64,000 bases of DNA from Hyphomicrobium sp. 99 (lineage in GTDB: Bacteria; Pseudomonadota; Alphaproteobacteria; Rhizobiales; Hyphomicrobiaceae). How positions within the stretch are numbered: the stretch's first letter is position 1; every line of letters begins with the position of its first letter. A program made the translations under genes and the position numbers. Below, one piece after another: positions 8,545-16,403 of this stretch. The DNA is taken from assembly GCF_000384335.2 (NCBI RefSeq), contig NZ_KQ031382.1, positions 1,302,001-1,366,000 on the forward strand. The letters are read 5' to 3'. Under the pieces are notes generated by a model. It did no database searches. It saw only the letters and a program-made list of their open reading frames with translations, and was not told where the DNA came from.

Positions 8545-9819
8545 TTGCGCATAATTTTCATGAATCGCTTTTTCTATCCGGATTATTCGGCCACAAGCCA
8601 GATGCTGACGGATCTCACGTTCGGCCTTGCGGAGCGCGGCGCGGAGGTCAGCGTGATCACGAGCCGCCTTCTATATGAAGATGCCAGGGCGGCCCTGCCG
8701 ACACGTGAGAGGGTGAGGGGCGTCGATATCGAACGTGTCTGGACCTCGCGGTACGGCCGCACAGGCCTCGTGTTTCGCTTGATCGACTATTTGACGTTCT
8801 ATTTTTCAGCAGCGTTGACGCTGGCACGCTCGGCGCGCCGAGGTGACATCGTTGTTGCGATGACGGATCCGCCCGCACTTTCGATTCTGGCATTGGTCCT
8901 TGCGTGGTCGCGAGGCGCTCACCTCGTCAATTGGCTCCAGGATGTCTTTCCCGAGGTCGCGGAAGCACTCCAGCTCGCGGGCAAGCGTTCGCCTCTGCTG
9001 TTCCGCCCGTTGCGCCTCCTGCGGGATCTCTCGCTTCGCCGAGCTTCGATGAACGTCGCGATCGGTTCGTTGATGGCGGAACGTCTTTTGCAATTGGGTG
9101 TGACGCAAGATCGAATGATTATGATTCCGAACTGGGCGGATACGAACGCCATTCGCCCCGTACCTCCGATGAGCAATCGCCTGCGGTCCGATTGGGGTCT
9201 CTCGGAGAAGTTCGTTGTTGCGTATTCCGGCAATCTGGGTCGAGCGCACGGCATCGAGACTTTGGTCGATGCAATGACGATAACCGGTCAAAACGGCGAG
9301 CCGGAAATCCACTGGCTGTTCGTTGGCGGCGGTGTAGGCCTCGAGCAGTTGAAACGCGCGGCCGAAGAGCTAGGTATCGCCAACCTCACATTCCGTCCTT
9401 ATCAGCCGCGCGAAAATCTCAGCCAAAGCCTGTCGGTGGCGGACGTCCACGTTGTGCTATTGAGGCCCGCGCTTGAGGGCCTTATCGTACCGAGCAAATT
9501 CTACGGGATCGCCGCCGCGGGACGCCCCATCATTTTTGTCGGTGCCGCTGACGGAGAGATTGCGCGTCTGATAATGCAATACGGATGCGGCGCAACGATC
9601 GCATCCGGCGATGGTATCGGTCTCGCTGAAACCCTTTCGACAATGGCAAAAAACACGGTGCACTGTCGCCGCCAGGGCGAGCGCGCCAGAGGCATGTGCG
9701 AGGAGAATTTCAGCAAAGAACAGGCCATCTCCGCCTGGAATGAACTTCTCGAGAGAGTTGAACGGCCGCGAGCGATAAGCCGCTCGAATGAATGCTGTGC
9801 TGAACCAACTCTCGAGTGA
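8545..9819 (+). CDS. WcaI-like glycosyltransferase family 4
   Basis: A 424-residue enzyme beginning at TTG 8545 with GAGGG about 7 nt upstream (8534-8538). The N terminus MRIIFMNRFFYPDYSATSQ is characteristic of the WcaI-type colanic acid glycosyltransferases, and LVNWLQDVFPEVAEAL follows near residue 130. The donor domain contains VAYSGNLGRAHGIETLVDA and ALEGLIVPSKFYGIAAAGRP, where the PSK motif replaces the classic E-rich motif, as in WcaI-like proteins. It is the last gene of the first exopolysaccharide run and converges on the NusG-like gene with only 6 bp between stops. Confidence 0.88.
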   Translation: MRIIFMNRFFYPDYSATSQMLTDLTFGLAERGAEVSVITSRLLYEDARAALPTRERVRGVDIERVWTSRYGRTGLVFRLIDYLTFYFSAALTLARSARRGDIVVAMTDPPALSILALVLAWSRGAHLVNWLQDVFPEVAEALQLAGKRSPLLFRPLRLLRDLSLRRASMNVAIGSLMAERLLQLGVTQDRMIMIPNWADTNAIRPVPPMSNRLRSDWGLSEKFVVAYSGNLGRAHGIETLVDAMTITGQNGEPEIHWLFVGGGVGLEQLKRAAEELGIANLTFRPYQPRENLSQSLSVADVHVVLLRPALEGLIVPSKFYGIAAAGRPIIFVGAADGEIARLIMQYGCGATIASGDGIGLAETLSTMAKNTVHCRRQGERARGMCEENFSKEQAISAWNELLERVERPRAISRSNECCAEPTLE

Positions 9820-9825
9820 ACAACG

Positions 9826-10350
9826 CTACACGACTGACAGTAGGTCGCTGGAGATCTTGACTCTGACCGGCCTGTTGAGAAAATCCATCAAGACAACGAG
9901 GCGATCATTCTCAGCAAGATCGATGATCTTTCCGGCGAGGCCATCGAACGCGCCACGGCCGACTCGCACGGTCTCTCCGAGTTGAGGAGATGAGACGGAG
10001 CGCGCAATAACCCCGTCTTTCTCGCGCGCCTTCAGGTCGTCGATGAGCTGAACAGGAAGGATGCACGGGACATCGCGCGTGCAGACGACCGATCGAACTC
10101 CGACGGTCGAAAGAATGGGCCGCCACCGGCTTTGCGTGTCGTTCAATCGCACGAATAGGTAGCCGGGAAACAGAGGGCGAAGAACGTCACTGACGCGCCG
10201 CGCGTGTCGGATCTGCTTTCGGATCACCGGCCCATAGACTTCGTATCCCTGGTTTCGAAGATTTTGCTCTGCCGAGCGCTCTCGGTTGGGATGCGTATTC
10301 ACCGCTATCCAGATTGCGAGCGAGCCTTGCTGGGAAACGAAGCAGTTCAT
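9826..10350 (-). CDS. NusG-family antitermination factor (RfaH-like paralogue)
   Basis: A 174-residue specialised NusG paralogue. The NGN domain covers about residues 12-110 (IWIAVNTHPNRERSAEQNL, then PLFPGYLFVRL, the hallmark of the family). A KOW segment lies at about residues 120-172 (LGETVRVGRGAFDGLAGKI). GGGAGG sits 5 nt before ATG 10350. Such paralogues (RfaH, LoaP, UpxY) bind paused RNA polymerase and let it read through long surface-polysaccharide operons. Its position between two exopolysaccharide transcription units, opposite to both, supports this role. I found no obvious ops-type element, so the recruitment site is unknown. Confidence 0.85.
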   Translation of the reverse strand: MNCFVSQQGSLAIWIAVNTHPNRERSAEQNLRNQGYEVYGPVIRKQIRHARRVSDVLRPLFPGYLFVRLNDTQSRWRPILSTVGVRSVVCTRDVPCILPVQLIDDLKAREKDGVIARSVSSPQLGETVRVGRGAFDGLAGKIIDLAENDRLVVLMDFLNRPVRVKISSDLLSVV

Positions 10351-10391
10351 AGGTCCTCCCGGGATTGATCCGAAAGAACTAACACTAGGCG

Positions 10392-10440
10392 CGCGCAGCG
10401 GCTACCAAACGGCCGCCTCAATCCACAGATTCGCTGCGCG
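10392..10440. repeat. inverted repeat in the nusG-like / sugar-phosphotransferase divergent region
   Basis: Perfect 9-bp arms CGCGCAGCG (10392-10400) and CGCTGCGCG (10432-10440) flank a 31-nt spacer. AGCGGCT just inside the left arm can also pair with AGCCGCT beyond the right arm, giving alternative folds. It would lie in the 5' leader of the minus-strand NusG-like gene. It has no U-tract. The function is unknown; an operator or structured leader are both possible. Confidence 0.4.
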
Positions 10441-10525
10441 GAGCCGCTTGTTGACATGAGCAATAGGAACTAGTCATCGGAGTGCGCTTCGTTTTTTGAA
10501 CCAGATCGCTGGCGGAGTTCTCTGG

Positions 10526-11971
10526 ATGCACCGTCTTGTGTTGCTAGCCGTTGATGTTGCGTTGATCGTTATGTCGACACTCCTGGCAATCGTTCTGTGC
10601 GGCCCCCAGTCGCCACTTCCGGCGATCGCGAACATAGGGCTCTATCCCCTGATCACGATAGGTGTTGCGATCCCGGTCCTCTGGATATTCGGACTCAATC
10701 GCACCGTATGGCGGTTCACTTCGCTGAATGACTGCTGGCTGGTTCTGGCGGCAGCAGTGTGGATCGTGGTCTTTTCCATTGCGGGAAATTTTGCCTTTGA
10801 CGGCGTCCAGGGCATACCCGGTTCGTTGCCGGTGATGCAGGGGCTTCTCATTCTTTGCATGCTCGTCGGTGTGCGGGCGGCGATGCGCCTGCGCCACTCG
10901 GTGAGACGCCGAGGACGAATGGCGAGAGCGCTCTTTCGCGACGAACGCGAAAACGTTCTGCTCGTTGGTCTCAATCCAATCGCAGATCTTTTCCTGCGTT
11001 GTGCCGCGGAAAATGCCCGCGAACATATTCATATTGCCGGCATTCTTTCGAATGCCGAGCGGCATCACGGACGATCCCTTCGCTCGTGCAAGATCCTCGG
11101 ACCGCCTGAGGCAGCGGAAGAGGTTCTTCATGAACTGTCGGTTCACGGTATCCGCATCGACCGCATCGTGCTTGCAATGCCTCACGCTCATTTATCTCGA
11201 AGCGCACAGGAGGCGCTGGCTGAGATCGAAAGAACAGGGGCCATTCGCGTGGATCAGCTATCGGCTCAGTATGGCTTGAGTGAATTGATGTTCGACAGCG
11301 CCGCTCGGGTAAGAGTTGCCGGCTCGGAGCCGTCCGTAATCGCTGCATCTCCGCTCTCCAGCGGCGAACTGCCGGCAAGTTCCTACCTGCGATGGAAGCG
11401 TTTGATCGACGCGACGACAGCTGGGATCGGCATCGTTTGTTTGGTGCCGTTGATGCTGATCATCGGCGCGATCGTCTTGCTGGACGTTGGATACCCGCTG
11501 ATATTCTGGCAGCAGCGGCCAGGCGCTTTGGGACGGCCGATACGGGTGCTGAAGTTTCGGACCATGAGGCGCGCGCGCGACCGAAGCGGCCGCAATCTGA
11601 CCGATGCCGAACGTGTCTCTAAAGTCGGAAAACTTCTGCGCCGACTTCGCCTCGATGAGCTCCCGCAAGTCTACAACGTGCTGCTCGGACACATGTCGCT
11701 CGTCGGGCCCCGGCCTCTTTTGCCGGTCGATCAGCCGTCATTTTCTGCGGCGCGCCTGCGTCTCCGGCCGGGGCTGACGGGCTGGGCTCAAATCAACGGA
11801 GGACGTCATCTCTCTGCTGAAGATAAAGCTGCTCTGGACCTTTGGTACATCAGGAATGCGTCTTTCGCCCTCGACATGCTGATCCTGCTCAATACCGCCA
11901 AAACGGTGCTCTTCGGCGAAAGGATCGACCACCGAGCGATCGAGGAGGCATGGCGCGACCTGAGGTCTTAA
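10526..11971 (+). CDS. polyprenyl-phosphate sugar-1-phosphate transferase (exopolysaccharide initiation)
   Basis: About 481 residues. It begins the repeat unit by moving a sugar-1-phosphate from a nucleotide sugar to undecaprenyl phosphate in the inner membrane. Four N-terminal membrane helices (about residues 5-105) precede a CoA-binding-like Rossmann segment (ENVLLVGLNPIADLF). The C-terminal bacterial sugar transferase domain has KRLIDATTAGIGIV, the catalytic KFRTM(R) and RRLRLDELPQVYNVLLG, then GPRPLLP and RPGLTGWAQINGGR. I prefer ATG 10526 because GGCGGAG lies 8 nt upstream; TTG 10496 is an alternative that adds ten residues. TTGACA at 10451-10456 may be its -35 element. It resembles WcaJ/ExoY/PssY enzymes. 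Confidence 0.9.
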   Translation: MHRLVLLAVDVALIVMSTLLAIVLCGPQSPLPAIANIGLYPLITIGVAIPVLWIFGLNRTVWRFTSLNDCWLVLAAAVWIVVFSIAGNFAFDGVQGIPGSLPVMQGLLILCMLVGVRAAMRLRHSVRRRGRMARALFRDERENVLLVGLNPIADLFLRCAAENAREHIHIAGILSNAERHHGRSLRSCKILGPPEAAEEVLHELSVHGIRIDRIVLAMPHAHLSRSAQEALAEIERTGAIRVDQLSAQYGLSELMFDSAARVRVAGSEPSVIAASPLSSGELPASSYLRWKRLIDATTAGIGIVCLVPLMLIIGAIVLLDVGYPLIFWQQRPGALGRPIRVLKFRTMRRARDRSGRNLTDAERVSKVGKLLRRLRLDELPQVYNVLLGHMSLVGPRPLLPVDQPSFSAARLRLRPGLTGWAQINGGRHLSAEDKAALDLWYIRNASFALDMLILLNTAKTVLFGERIDHRAIEEAWRDLRS

Positions 11972-11984
11972 GCCCCAACGCTCT

Positions 11985-11996
11985 AGACTTAAGTCT
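11985..11996. repeat. 12-bp perfect palindrome after the sugar-phosphotransferase gene
   Basis: AGACTTAAGTCT lies 14 bp past the stop codon. It is palindromic with no spacer, so it is more likely a protein-binding site than a terminator. The rest of 11972-12262, about 290 bp, is AT-rich and holds no gene I can support. Confidence 0.3.
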
Positions 11997-12262
11997 CAAT
12001 TCGGAACTGGATTGCGGTCGCAAAGTTAAGGCGGGAGCTGATCAACCAAACCGGTGGAAAACGATAGATAGTGTGCGGATTGACTTCTGAAGCAATTGGA
12101 CACAATCGAAGAAATGAGGTAGAGCATATAGGCTTTTTTATTCGTAATGTTCACGTTGGCAATTTTCCAGCCGCTACTTCTAATCCTTCTTCGATCGATT
12201 TCTAAACTCGCGCCCTGTTTTCGGCGAGCCTTTTGACGTTTTTTGTTGTGTGGAGTTTGAGC

Positions 12263-12991
12263 ATGTTACGACCAGATTCCGACCATTTCGGTAGCACGAT
12301 CCTCGTGCGAAAAGTCCCCGCCCCACATCGCGAATTGGGCAAGGTTCGCAGTCTCGCACGTGACGAAGTCCTTTTTGAGTCCGGTGATCTAAAAGCGAGC
12401 GTCTACCGTGTCGAAACCGGTGCGCTTTGCATCTACCGCACGCGGCCCGACGGAGCGTCGGAGATCGTCGAATATGCGCTCGCGGGCGATCTCGTCGGCA
12501 TGGGCTTTTTGGAACGCCATGCCGTCAACGCGCGAGCTTCCGTGAATTGCAGCGTTCGTTGTTTTCCGCTGGATACAGTCGACAAGCTCATCGCCAACGA
12601 TACCCATAACAAAGCGAGATTTGACGAAGCGGTGGAGCGCGAGTTCATCTTTCGCCGCGATAGTCTCGCCAAGTCGTCGAGCCAACAGCCGGCGGTGCGC
12701 CTCGCTTCATTCTTGACGGCCGTTTCGCAGCGTAGCCGCGAAGAGGGAGGCGATCCGACGTTCATCGACGATAGCGTCAACTGCGGAGTCATAGCCGATT
12801 TTCTCGGCATTACGATCGAGGAGCTGGCGCTCGCCCTCACGCAGCTCGAAACGTGCGGAATGATCGAAACGGCGCCCTCGCACGGATTGAGACTTAAGGA
12901 TCTAGAGGGTTTGAAATCTGTCGCGGATGACGCTGCGAGAACGCCGCCCTGGGTCGCGTCGAATGGCGCCGTGCTGGACGCGCTGCAGTAA
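12263..12991 (+). CDS. Crp/Fnr-family transcriptional regulator
   Basis: About 242 residues. An N-terminal cyclic-nucleotide-binding-like beta-barrel (about residues 25-130: DEVLFESGDLKASVYRVETG, ALAGDLVGMGFLE) is followed by a dimerisation helix and a Crp-type winged helix (about residues 165-225: CGVIADFLGITIEELALALT). It lacks the cysteine cluster of true FNR, so it is not an iron-sulphur oxygen sensor. GGAG 7 nt before ATG 12263 decides the start; the TTG at 12233 has no such site. FixK- or FnrN-like behaviour is possible but unproven. It stands alone between the exopolysaccharide cluster and the esterase. Confidence 0.85.
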   Translation: MLRPDSDHFGSTILVRKVPAPHRELGKVRSLARDEVLFESGDLKASVYRVETGALCIYRTRPDGASEIVEYALAGDLVGMGFLERHAVNARASVNCSVRCFPLDTVDKLIANDTHNKARFDEAVEREFIFRRDSLAKSSSQQPAVRLASFLTAVSQRSREEGGDPTFIDDSVNCGVIADFLGITIEELALALTQLETCGMIETAPSHGLRLKDLEGLKSVADDAARTPPWVASNGAVLDALQ

Positions 12992-13028
12992 GCTCAGAAA
13001 TGTTCTCTAATCTCCGCTGATCCTTTTG

Positions 13029-13053
13029 CCAGGCGATAATCTTGATCGCCTGG
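13029..13053. repeat. hairpin after the Crp/Fnr gene
   Basis: CCAGGCGAT (13029-13037) pairs perfectly with ATCGCCTGG (13045-13053) around a 7-nt loop. It follows the regulator's stop by about 38 bp and may end its transcript, but neither strand has a U-tract, so Rho-independent termination is not assured. Confidence 0.35.
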
Positions 13054-13220
13054 TCGGCAGTCGCGCCGCATATTCCACCAGATATTGACGGCAAAGGGCG
13101 CGCGTCCCAGTGGCAAACCCGGGCGACGCTATCGCATTGCTCCTGCGTGGTTTTCTCGCCTTGACGCGCTGCTGATATTCAAGCCTCTCATTGTCTCCCC
13201 CGATGGAGAACACCGACATT

Positions 13221-14324
13221 ATGAGCGTCCTCTCGTTTGCCGCGATCAACAAGCAGCTCTCGCTCTCGCGCCGGCTGTTTCTCGGTGGGTCGCTCGCTGC
13301 GGCAGCGCTCCCCGCGACGGCAAGTGCCGAGGAGGCCCCGCCAGCCAGCGCTCTCAAGGCCCGCCAGCTCCCTGCTCGCAGCCTGCCAGTGCCGGGAACG
13401 GTCAGCGAGGGGCTGCAAGCCGTCATCGCCGCCCCCTATCCGCCGGGATGGAACGCGCTTCCAGAAGACTCTGCAACGTGGAAAGACCTCGCAGCCAAGA
13501 GCGCGGCAGGCGCGGCGCCGGCAATCGCGGCCATTCGCGAGCATTTCGGTCTGACCGTAGATCAGACCACGATGGGCGGAGTGCCCGTCTTCGTCATCAC
13601 GCCGCAAGATATCGCGCCGGAAAATCGCAACCGACTCCTCGTCCACATCCACGGCGGCGGCTACGTCCTCTTTCCCGGTGAGGCTGGAGCCGGCGAAGGA
13701 ATGCTGATGGCCGGTTACGCCAGATGCAAAGTCGTCTCGATCGATTATCGAATGGCGCCGGATTATCCATATCCCGCCGCCCTTAATGATGTGATGGCCG
13801 TATGGGGCGTGCTGCTGGCCGCCTACGATCCGAGCAAGATGGGGATATTCGGAACCTCGGCCGGTGGCGCGCTAACGTTGTGCGCCATTCATCGGGCGAA
13901 GGCCGAAGGTATCGCCCTTCCCGGAGCCATCGCACCTGGCAGCCCGTTGGCGGATCTCACCTGGTCGGGAGATTCGATCATGGCGAATGCCTATGTCGAT
14001 AATGCCCTGGTCTCCCGCCGCAGCTGGGCAAACGCCGCAAGCACGCTCTACGCCGGGCAGAACGATCCGCGCGATCCGCTGCTCTCGCCCATCTTCGGCG
14101 ATTTTTCAGGCTTTCCGCCCGCTATCCTCACGTCGGGAACGCGCGATCTTCTATTGAGCGATACGGTGCGCACGCATCAAAAGCTTCGCAAGGCTGGCGT
14201 CACTGCGGCTTTGCAGGTCTTGGAAGGCCAAAGCCACGGACAATATCTCTCACCATTCCTGCCCGAGACCGACGAGGCATTCGGAGAAATAGCCAAATTC
14301 TTCAGTGATCATCTCGCCTCCTAA
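13221..14324 (+). CDS. Tat-exported alpha/beta hydrolase (HSL-type esterase)
   Basis: About 367 residues. A twin-arginine signal (LSRRLFLGGSLAAAALP then ATASA) is followed by an alpha/beta-hydrolase of the hormone-sensitive-lipase group. The oxyanion motif HGGG is in LLVHIHGGGYVLFPG, the nucleophile Ser in IFGTSAGGALT, and the catalytic His in LEGQSHGQYLSPF; the acidic residue is probably in TSGTRDLLLSDTVR. It should hydrolyse short-chain or alcohol esters in the periplasm. I chose ATG 13221, with GGAGAA 10 nt upstream, because it puts the RR motif at the usual distance; ATG 13203 is in frame. No operon partner. Confidence 0.85.
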   Translation: MSVLSFAAINKQLSLSRRLFLGGSLAAAALPATASAEEAPPASALKARQLPARSLPVPGTVSEGLQAVIAAPYPPGWNALPEDSATWKDLAAKSAAGAAPAIAAIREHFGLTVDQTTMGGVPVFVITPQDIAPENRNRLLVHIHGGGYVLFPGEAGAGEGMLMAGYARCKVVSIDYRMAPDYPYPAALNDVMAVWGVLLAAYDPSKMGIFGTSAGGALTLCAIHRAKAEGIALPGAIAPGSPLADLTWSGDSIMANAYVDNALVSRRSWANAASTLYAGQNDPRDPLLSPIFGDFSGFPPAILTSGTRDLLLSDTVRTHQKLRKAGVTAALQVLEGQSHGQYLSPFLPETDEAFGEIAKFFSDHLAS

Positions 14325-14343
14325 TATTGGGGGTACAAAGACG

Positions 14344-14361
14344 ATTTCGATGGATCGAAAT
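14344..14361. promoter_or_regulatory. 18-bp palindrome after the esterase gene
   Basis: ATTTCGAT-GG-ATCGAAAT is perfectly symmetrical and lies inside a larger repeat (GACGATTT at 14340-14347, AAATCGTC at 14363-14370). It is 20 bp past the esterase stop and about 170 bp upstream of the repeat-protein gene. It could be an operator or a weak hairpin terminator. Confidence 0.35.
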
Positions 14362-14532
14362 AAAATCGTCGCAGTCCCTAATCGCCGTTTACTGCGCTCA
14401 TGCCAACAACGAGCATAAAGGCCGCGTGCAAACTAATTTTTGAATGCACGCAATTTTAAGCAAAACAGCTCCATTATCGACCTCGCCGGCGAGACATCGC
14501 AAAACCAATTTGCCAAGCGAGGATCATCTCCA

Positions 14533-15162
14533 ATGTCATACATGCGCAATATGCTTGCAATTGTCCTGACGGGACTTGCATTCCACGTCGACGTAATTTC
14601 CACCTTCGCTGAAGATGCCCCGCCGTCGATTTCCGATGCCGCGTTTGCGCGTGAGCGAAACGCCGAGATCGATGCCTCAGTGGCGCGCGTCGAAGCTCAG
14701 CAGGGCGCCGAATTCGAGCGCGCTCGGAATGCCGAAATTGAAACGGCGTTTGCTGCATACCAGCAAGCTAAGTTCGAGCACGAACGCAACGACGAGATCA
14801 ACGCATCTTTGGCAGCGGTTCGAGATCGGCGTGTGCGGGAAGCGCAGGACATCGCGGAAGCAGAATTCGAGCGGCAGCAAAACGCGGAGGCCGACGCATC
14901 GATGGCTCGCGTTGCGGCTGTTCAGGCTGATGAATTCGAAATGGACCGCAATCGTGAAATCAACCTCGCCATGGCTGCCTACCAGGACGCTCGATTTGCC
15001 GATGAGCGAAATGCGGAGATAGAAGCGTCATTGGCCGCAGTTGAGACATCGCGCCGGGAGGCGGAATTCGTCGCCGCGCGAAATGCGGAAATCGAAATCT
15101 CGCTGTCCGAGGTCAAGTCTCGCCAGCATTCCATTGAGACAGGAAGCATCGAGCGCCAATAA
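14533..15162 (+). CDS. secreted internally duplicated coiled-coil-like protein of unknown function
   Basis: About 209 residues that I do not recognise. A signal peptide (MLAIVLTGLAFHVDVISTFA) precedes an almost wholly helical mature part made of about seven copies of a 20-25-residue unit with the consensus F-x-x-x-R-N-A-E-I-x-x-S-L-A-A-V. Three units form a 59-residue block that occurs twice, at 14644-14820 and 14866-15042, with 38 of 59 identical positions by my alignment. The regular charge pattern suggests a long amphipathic helix or coiled coil in the periplasm. GAGGATC about 9 nt upstream supports ATG 14533 over the in-frame 14440. Confidence 0.7.
   Translation: MSYMRNMLAIVLTGLAFHVDVISTFAEDAPPSISDAAFARERNAEIDASVARVEAQQGAEFERARNAEIETAFAAYQQAKFEHERNDEINASLAAVRDRRVREAQDIAEAEFERQQNAEADASMARVAAVQADEFEMDRNREINLAMAAYQDARFADERNAEIEASLAAVETSRREAEFVAARNAEIEISLSEVKSRQHSIETGSIERQ
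14644..15042 (+). repeat. duplicated 59-codon block
   Basis: Blocks at 14644-14820 and 14866-15042 encode equal-length 59-residue segments separated by 15 codons. Each contains three RNAEI-type units in the same order (a V-ending, a Y-Q-ending and a V-ending unit), so the whole triplet was copied rather than single units. Confidence 0.75.
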
Positions 15163-15224
15163 TCGGCATTCGACCGCTATTCGAAATCAATACGTATTCG
15201 AGACGGGCGCGACCGGCTAACTTC

Positions 15225-16322
15225 TCAGATCCCCATCATCGACATGATGCGTTCGACCGCGAGCGTCGGCAATAGCGTGCCGTTGCGGACGGAGGCCTCG
15301 ATAGTCGGAAGCTCCGCCGCCACCCGCGGATTGGCCCTGAGGGCACCCATCAGGCGGTCTTCAAGCATATCGCGCATCCACGACACGGCTTGAGATTGTC
15401 GCCGGGCTGCAAACTCGCCCGTCGCCGTCATCTTTTCGCGATGCTCGAGAACCTTTGCCCAAAGTTCCTTCAGACCGCGATTGTCTCGGCCCGATACGGT
15501 CAAGACCGGAGGAAACCACGTCGCGCCATGCGGCGTGAAAATCTGCAGCGCGTTATGGTATTCCCCCGCCGCGCTTTGGGCGCGCTTGATGTTATCGCCG
15601 TCCGCCTTGTTGATGGCGATCATATCGGCAAGCTCGATGATGCCTTTCTTGATGCCCTGCAAATCATCGCCGCCGCCCGAGAGCAGAAGCACCAGGAAGA
15701 AATCGACCATATCCGCGACGGCAACCTCGGACTGACCGACGCCGACCGTTTCGACGATGACGACATCGAAGCCGGCCGCTTCAACGAGCGCCATGGTTTC
15801 GCGCGTGCGTCGCGTCACGCCGCCGAGCGTACCCGACGACGGCGAAGGCCTGATGAAGGCATTCTTCTCCTGCGCGAGCGAGCTCATGCGCGTCTTGTCG
15901 CCGAGGATCGAGCCGCCTGAGCGTTTGGAGGTCGGATCAATGGCAAGGACGGCCACCAGATGCCCATCGGCGAGAAGATTCATCCCGAGCTGATCGATCG
16001 TCGTCGATTTGCCAACGCCAGGAACGCCGGTGATGCCGAGCCGAACGGCTTTCCCCGTCTTCGGCAGCAGCTCCTGCAAAACCTGTTGTGCGAGGCGGCC
16101 GTGATCCGGGTTTGAGCTTTCCACGAGCGTGATGGCGCGAGCGAGCAGCGCGCGGTCGCCATTGGCGATACCGGAAACGTAGTCGGCAACGGAAATTCTG
16201 TGGGCGGGGAGGGCTGTAACGGCCATGGGTGAGAAGCTGAATCCTGTTCGTTCATCTGCCGTGACGATGGGCAGGAAAGAGGTCATCCCGCAAGCCGGGA
16301 ATTCGACGCTATCCGCCGTCAC
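15225..16322 (-). CDS. meaB: methylmalonyl-CoA mutase-associated GTPase MeaB
   Basis: A 365-residue G3E-family P-loop GTPase (ArgK/MeaB). The Walker A motif is GITGVPGVGKST (about residue 100), followed by AIDPTSKRSGGSILGDKTRM, VIVETVGVGQSE (Walker B/switch) and INKADGDN, which stands in for NKxD. MeaB guards adenosylcobalamin-dependent mutases by gating cofactor loading in the cytoplasm. The GTG start at 16322 has AGGAG 7 nt upstream; the ATG at 16226, about 32 codons in, lacks one, so the N terminus is longer than usual. No mutase gene is visible here. It is divergent from the DUF900 lipoprotein gene. Confidence 0.92.
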   Translation of the reverse strand: MTADSVEFPACGMTSFLPIVTADERTGFSFSPMAVTALPAHRISVADYVSGIANGDRALLARAITLVESSNPDHGRLAQQVLQELLPKTGKAVRLGITGVPGVGKSTTIDQLGMNLLADGHLVAVLAIDPTSKRSGGSILGDKTRMSSLAQEKNAFIRPSPSSGTLGGVTRRTRETMALVEAAGFDVVIVETVGVGQSEVAVADMVDFFLVLLLSGGGDDLQGIKKGIIELADMIAINKADGDNIKRAQSAAGEYHNALQIFTPHGATWFPPVLTVSGRDNRGLKELWAKVLEHREKMTATGEFAARRQSQAVSWMRDMLEDRLMGALRANPRVAAELPTIEASVRNGTLLPTLAVERIMSMMGI

Positions 16323-16403
16323 AATCTCCTGCCATAGAGCCGGTTGCTTGGCGCACTCAAGCTGCCTAGCTTGAGCGCGGGCCGCGTCCTAGGGGAGGGT
16401 AGC

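Noticed and set aside
10466..10493. GGAAC...CGTT before the sugar-phosphotransferase gene
   Set aside because: The spacer is 19 nt, outside the 16-17 nt range for EcfG promoters with CGTT.
12003..12027. GGAAC-N16-AGTT as another EcfG promoter
   Set aside because: The -10 deviates, the next gene is 236 bp away, and nothing else supports transcription from here.
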